Below, piece by piece: positions 58,949-64,000 of a stretch of 64,000 bases of DNA. The notes under the pieces are model-generated. The model was not told where the DNA came from. It saw only the letters and a program-made list of their open reading frames with translations, and made no database searches. This stretch comes from Sipunculus nudus (lineage: Eukaryota > Annelida > Sipuncula > Golfingiida > Sipunculidae), in assembly GCA_026874595.1 (NCBI GenBank), contig CM049307.1, positions 62,152,370-62,216,369 on the forward strand, in the 5' to 3' direction. The stretch's first letter is position 1, and the number at the start of each line of letters is the position of its first letter. A program made the position numbers and the translations under genes.

Positions 58949-59268
58949 TTTTGCAGGATAAGGATTTTTACCTGTACGTACGTTTTAAAACAAGGTTTGA
59001 AATCTGTCAAGAAATATGGTTTCGTTGGTATTTACACAATCAGCTGATCCTTGTAATCGATACAGTCAAACCCCACTAAACAACAAGATCGGGATATACC
59101 GTCAAAAGATGTTAATGTGTCCATAAAAAAGTTTTGCAGGATAACGATTTTTACCTGTACGTACGTTTTAAAACAAGGTTTGAAATCTGTCAAGAAATAT
59201 GGTTTCGTTGGTATTTACACAATCAGCTGATCCTTGTAATCGATACAGTCAAAACCCCACTAAACAAC
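58949..59268 (+). repeat. 183-bp tandem duplication, second unit interrupted
   Basis: Unit 1 is 58949-59131 (TTGCAGGATAAGGATTTTTA ... GTGTCCATAAAAAA). Unit 2 starts at 59132 and matches until AACCCCACTAAACAAC (59268). Its remaining part, AAGAACGGGATATACCGTC to AAAAAAG, is found at 61242-61288. CAGTCAAACCCCACTAAACA in both units resembles a pogo-type end. Confidence 0.85.
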
Positions 59269-59554
59269 ACTATTGAGAGAGCAGATTCCGTTTTATACTT
59301 TATTTACTTCTTTTATTAAAAATAATGAAATATAGTGAAATATTGGTTATGCCTTTCATAAATCTGCAAAAGTTTCACAATCAAGTCTTCGGTCCTTCAT
59401 ATAAGTGGAAACTGAATATCTATAGCCTATGATAATTTTTATGGTATTCAGCATTCCGGTGACTGTGGCGCATGGATGACTGTACACAGAAAGGACAGCG
59501 GCTTGAGATGTTCGGTTAACGCTTTGGTTGCCGTCTGGCGTCTTAAGGTAAACG

Positions 59555-61215
59555 GAGAAAAAAAGGACGATCCGCGCCGTTGGTGACAACGAAAAGAGGG
59601 AAAGAACGATTTGTGACATCTGGGACGGTGAACAAAGGAAAAAGACGATCTGAGACATCGGGAAAAGTGAACAGGCGGAAAAGACGATCTATGACATCAG
59701 GGACAGGGATCAGAGGTAAAAGACGTTCGCGACAGTAAATAGAGGAAAAATACGGTATGTGACATCCGGAACCGCGAACAAACGAAAGAGATGATCTATG
59801 ACGTCCGGGATGGTGAATAGATAGAAAGACGATTTGTGATGTCCCGGACGCAGAACAAACGGAAAAGACGACCTGTGACGTTCGCGACAGTGAACAGACG
59901 GAAAAGACGATCTATGACATCCGAGACAGTGAACAGACAGAAGGACGATCTGTGACACCCTGGACGGCGAACAGACGGAAAAGACGATCTGTGATGTCTG
60001 GGACGATGTACAGACGGAAAAGACGATCTGTGACACCCTGGACGGCGAACAGACGGAAAAGACGATCTGTGACGTTCGCGACAGTGAACAGACGGAAAAG
60101 ACGATCTGTGACATCCGGGACAGTGAACAGACGGAAAAAACGATCTGTGACACCCTGGACGGTGAACATACGGAAAAGACGTTCTGTGATGTCTGAGACC
60201 ATGAATAGACGGAAAAGACGATCTGTGACACCAAGGACGGTGAACAGATGGAAAGACGATCTGTGATGTCTGGGACAATGAATAAAAGATGGAAAAGACG
60301 ATGTGTGACATCAGGGACGGTGAAAAGACGGGAAAGACGATCTGTGACACTCTGGACGGTGAACAGATGGAAAATACGATCTGTGATGTCTGGGACAATG
60401 AATAAAAGATAGAAAAGACGATGTGTGACATCAGGGACGGTGAAAAGACGGGAAAGACGATCTGTGACACTCTGGACGGTGAACAGACGGAAAATACGAT
60501 CTGTGATGCCTGGGACCATGAATAGACGGAAAATAGGATCTGTGACATCAGGGACGGTGAACAGATGGAAAAGACGATCTGTGAAATCCGGGACGGTAAA
60601 CAGACAGAAAAGACGACCTGTGACGTTTGCGACAGTTAACAGACGTATAGACGATCTGTGACATCCCCGACCATGAACAGACGAAAAAGACGATCTGTAA
60701 CACCCTGGATAGAGAACAGACGGAAAAGACGATCTGTGATGTCTGGGACAATGAATAGACGGAAAGGACGATCTGTGACGTTCGCGACAGTTAATAGACG
60801 AAAAAGACGATCTGTGACATCAGGGACGGTGAAGAGACGGAAAAGACGATCTTTGATGTCTTGGAAGACGAATAGACGGAAAAGAGGATCTGTGACATCA
60901 GGGACGGTGAACAGATGGAAAAGACGATCTCTGACATCTGGGACGGTGAACAGACAGATAAGACGATCTGTGACGTTCGCGACAGTGAACAGACGGAAAG
61001 GACGATATGTGACATCCGGGACAGTGTGCAGACGGAAAAGACGATCTGTGACATCCGGGACAGTGAACAGAGGGAAAAGACGGTATTTGACGTTCGCGAA
61101 GGTGAACAGATGGAACAGACAAACTTTGTCATCCGGGACGGTGAGAAGAGGGGAAAAGACAATCTGTGGCGTGCGGGACGGTGAACAGAGGGAAAAGACG
61201 ACCTGTGCAGAAAGA
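59555..61215. repeat. 39-bp minisatellite, about 42 units
   Basis: Unit words: CTGTGACATCCGGGACAGTG, AACAGACGGAAAAGACGAT. The period of 39 is a multiple of three, and only one of six frames holds a stop in the consensus, so long open frames arise on both strands (269, 250 and 208 codons on the minus strand, 204 on the plus). The possible peptides are 13-residue repeats such as RRSVTSGTVNRRK or DVTDRLFRLFTVP. No start context, signal peptide or domain supports a gene; I read it as non-coding. Confidence 0.93.
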
Positions 61216-61288
61216 ACGGATGGCGGCTTCCGGACTATGCCAAGAACGGGATATACCGTCAAAAGATGTTAATGTGTCCATAAAAAAG

Positions 61289-64000
61289 ACCGCCGAATGG
61301 CAGCATTAAAAGGAGGAAAGAAGTCTATCGCCTAACGACATGTTACCTTCGACTCAAATAACTAATGAAAGAACATGACTTGAACATCTGAAATTGGTGT
61401 TTGAAGAATATAGTTTGTCCTGTCACAAAGGAGAGAAAAGTAACAGTAGAGAGAGAATGCATTATGAGGGAAAACAGTTAGGCGACGGTATATATGGTCC
61501 ATATATCTGTGAAAATGTTTGACAATAATGGTGTTTTTGTAAGTTGGAGTACGCCTTCACTAGCCATCCTGCTGTTGACAGATTTGGGTGGCTATTAACG
61601 GCGTATTTTATTGTCAATTAACCCGTGTTATTACGATGGACCCGTTTTATATATATGACGCATGCATAAGTAATGGCTAGGAGAGCCATTCCCGGTTACT
61701 ACGTGTTGAGAGGTATCAATTTATTCACTAAGGATGTCTTTACAATTCACCAACAATCAATCATTTCCCTCTGGTTGAATAAAAAGCAATAAACTTGTAG
61801 CAGTTTACGTCACAAGCGGCTAATTGCCACAGCAGATTGAGCAGATGTCCAGTAATCGGAAACCATGTCTCAGCCGTTGTTTTTCTCTCGTTTAGTAAGA
61901 ATCTTGGACATCCTTTCAAGAGTAACATATGGAGCAGAACCAGAAAGATCGAATAGCAAAGAAAGAAAAGCAAGCAGCTCGAGACTTTTATCCCGACAGA
62001 AAAAAGTTGAATATTTACAGTTTCCATTTATCGTGCTCACCATAGCATTCAGAGTAAGACTTGATTGATTATCTGTCCGATGTTGGAGGGAAATAAACAA
62101 TAAAACTGAAAAGGGCTGTTTAATTATCCACCTACGTCCAGGATACGGCGGCTAAGTTAGGAGTTCTGGTTCTATATTGGTTACACTGTTTCCGAAGAAA
62201 AGGTTTGTTCCGCATCAAAAGAGGTTTTCTGAAGTGTGGTGTGGCTGTATCAAATGGTGTTCCTCAAATTTAGCGGTTATATTTGGGCAAATTATCGTGA
62301 AACAGCGGCTTGTATTCTATATTATATATAATATACCTGGGTTTTGCATACAAATCAAATGTTATATTTCAGACACATACATTAATCCATAAACTGATAA
62401 TTACTGTTCATATTTGTGCAGCATATATTAGCGAAATAGTCAATAGACATACAGGTAGATGAAGGTGAATATAATGTATCCATGAATATGTGACAATAAC
62501 TTATTTAGTAAAAATAAGTAATATATATAATAATATATAATATTTAGTCAAGTGCATGAATGTAGATGAAAAACATATTTGATTTAACCAATATACCAAA
62601 ATAACGGACATACAAATTATTAACATAATTATTTATGCGTGTTGTCAACGAATATCCGGCTTTTCTTAATTGGGCATAGAAGGAAGTGGCTCTCCAGGTT
62701 ACAAACATTTCAGATGCACTACACCATTTAGGCAGAAACCTTAAAATCCTAAAGGTATCATTGTATACTACTCTATAAGCTTGTCATAGGTCCTCTGCTT
62801 ATAGCGACGCCATGCACAGGCTAAGAACAATGCATAGTTCGATGAAATATATACACTCTTATATTTTCTGAACGTCATCGAATTTACTGAATAATATGTT
62901 AGCTTTACAATGAAGGCCTTATTTGTTTATACGTGCATGTTATTATTATCAGACAAGTCATCAGACCCAGGTAGGTGATTGTTTGCCAAGAGATACACGA
63001 AATACCCCCTTCTCGTTTGTTTTTGTTTGAAAGAAAATGCATATGTAGTGATTTCGGTTCGTGATAGGCGATATTATGGGATGTACCATATCCATGACAG
63101 ACATCTTACATCTACCATAACATTAACCCCTTCAGGGAGGAAAAAACATAACGTCACCCTCTTACATAAGATGATTATATTTAACATTACTTATTAGTAT
63201 ACAACATTCTATGTTTTTTATTAGGGTCAACACTTAAGTCATGCATATATATTTTGAATAACAAAGCCGAAAGTATCTCGTCTTGTCACACTCCATTTGC
63301 GACCTTCCTGACACATATCTTGATTAAAGAGGCCCAGCCACCTATCTTACCTTTATGAACTAATGGTAACCCCTTTCAGCTTTTATAAAAATAGGCCAGG
63401 AAACGTGGATATGACCGCACACTGCTTGTTTTGTTTATATCATTGTGTTTATGCTATGTGGGGGCCCACCAAAATAATCAAAACAAATTCAACAAGGGCA
63501 TCAGGCAGCAAGTCAGATTAGCCAGAGCTTTGTAAATGGCGTTTTGCAACAAGTGACCTTTCTACCTCCGCAAATATGCAACCTACCACCTTAGGTTATA
63601 TGTTTTACCTGTTTGTCAACATTGCTGTGTTAACAAACATGTTGTTGATGAACAAGTCCATACATCCTTCACGAAGGCCTTATAAGAACTTTACACAACC
63701 AAATTTACCCTTAGATCATTAATATATACACAGGGAAAGCCAGAAATCACATAAATTCTTTCTCTAAAGGTAGGTGAATGGGCACCTTCAATAAACCAAT
63801 GAAATAACAATCCAGCTAATAACATGGTAATGACACTTGATAAAAGCGTATTTACCAGAGTGATATATGATAATCTGTTAAAGGCCGCCACATACCGTCA
63901 AGAGTACGAACAAACATATTGGAACCCATGTATTAGTGTAATAACTTTAACTTCCTTTAAGTGTGTAAATACAGACTTCAGTGCCAGTTGTCATATTGTA
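61289..64000. other. No supported feature (2.7 kb)
   Basis: Unrecognised AT-rich sequence with random short frames on both strands. No tRNA, transposon end or tandem repeat seen. Confidence 0.6.

Noticed and set aside
59710-60519. 269-codon open frame on the minus strand as a repeat protein gene
   Set aside because: The 39-bp tandem unit leaves five frames open at once; no start context, signal or domain, and frames overlap on both strands.

Overview
This is repeat-rich animal DNA without a convincing intact host protein-coding gene. The base composition is AT-rich and there are many long (TA)n runs. The mix of retroelements and DNA transposons (Ty3/Gypsy of the integrase-first type, Penelope-like element with hammerhead ribozymes, CR1/Jockey-type LINE tails, tRNA-derived SINE, hAT-like element, hairpin MITEs) suggests a marine invertebrate, most likely a mollusc or other lophotrochozoan. 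The taxon is inference only; nothing in the window fixes the species.

Layout. 1-9.1 kb: two near-identical direct copies (about 3.7 kb each) of a duplicon. Each copy holds two nested repeats, and each nested repeat consists of a short exon-like stretch plus a decayed LINE 3' end. Between the copies lie a 1.15-kb inverted-repeat element filled with a dimeric palindromic satellite (3.8-4.9 kb) and a tRNA-Gln copy. 9.1-15 kb: a 648-bp tandem duplication, a second tRNA-Gln with the same flanks as the first, a 91-bp hairpin MITE and a SINE. 17.1-18.5 kb: remnant of a Penelope-like element (GIY-YIG endonuclease) between inverted terminal repeats; the right repeat carries a well-formed minimal hammerhead ribozyme and the left a slightly damaged one. 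18.9-26.7 kb: a complete but disabled LTR retrotransposon with 1.17-1.18-kb LTRs about 98% identical. Its domain order is Gag, protease, integrase, reverse transcriptase, RNase H, as in the Gmr1 group. 27.2 kb: a third, intact tRNA-Gln in an inverted copy of the same flanks.

28-64 kb: mostly non-coding sequence with tandem arrays (46-bp, about 150-bp, 71-bp and 39-bp units), dispersed repeats in two or three copies, a 2.2-kb hAT-like element with 8-bp target duplications and an internal 154-bp array (42.6-44.9 kb), an element with dense ACGG/CCGT motifs in opposite orientations (55.7-57.2 kb), and a 1.6-kb 39-bp minisatellite open in five of six reading frames (59.6-61.2 kb).

The strongest functional calls are the tRNA-Gln genes, the hammerhead ribozymes and the LTR retrotransposon. 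The most interesting points are the integrase-before-reverse-transcriptase order, the ribozyme-bearing inverted Penelope repeats, and the palindromic satellite inside an inverted-repeat element. All alignments were made by eye, so percentages and repeat borders are approximate.
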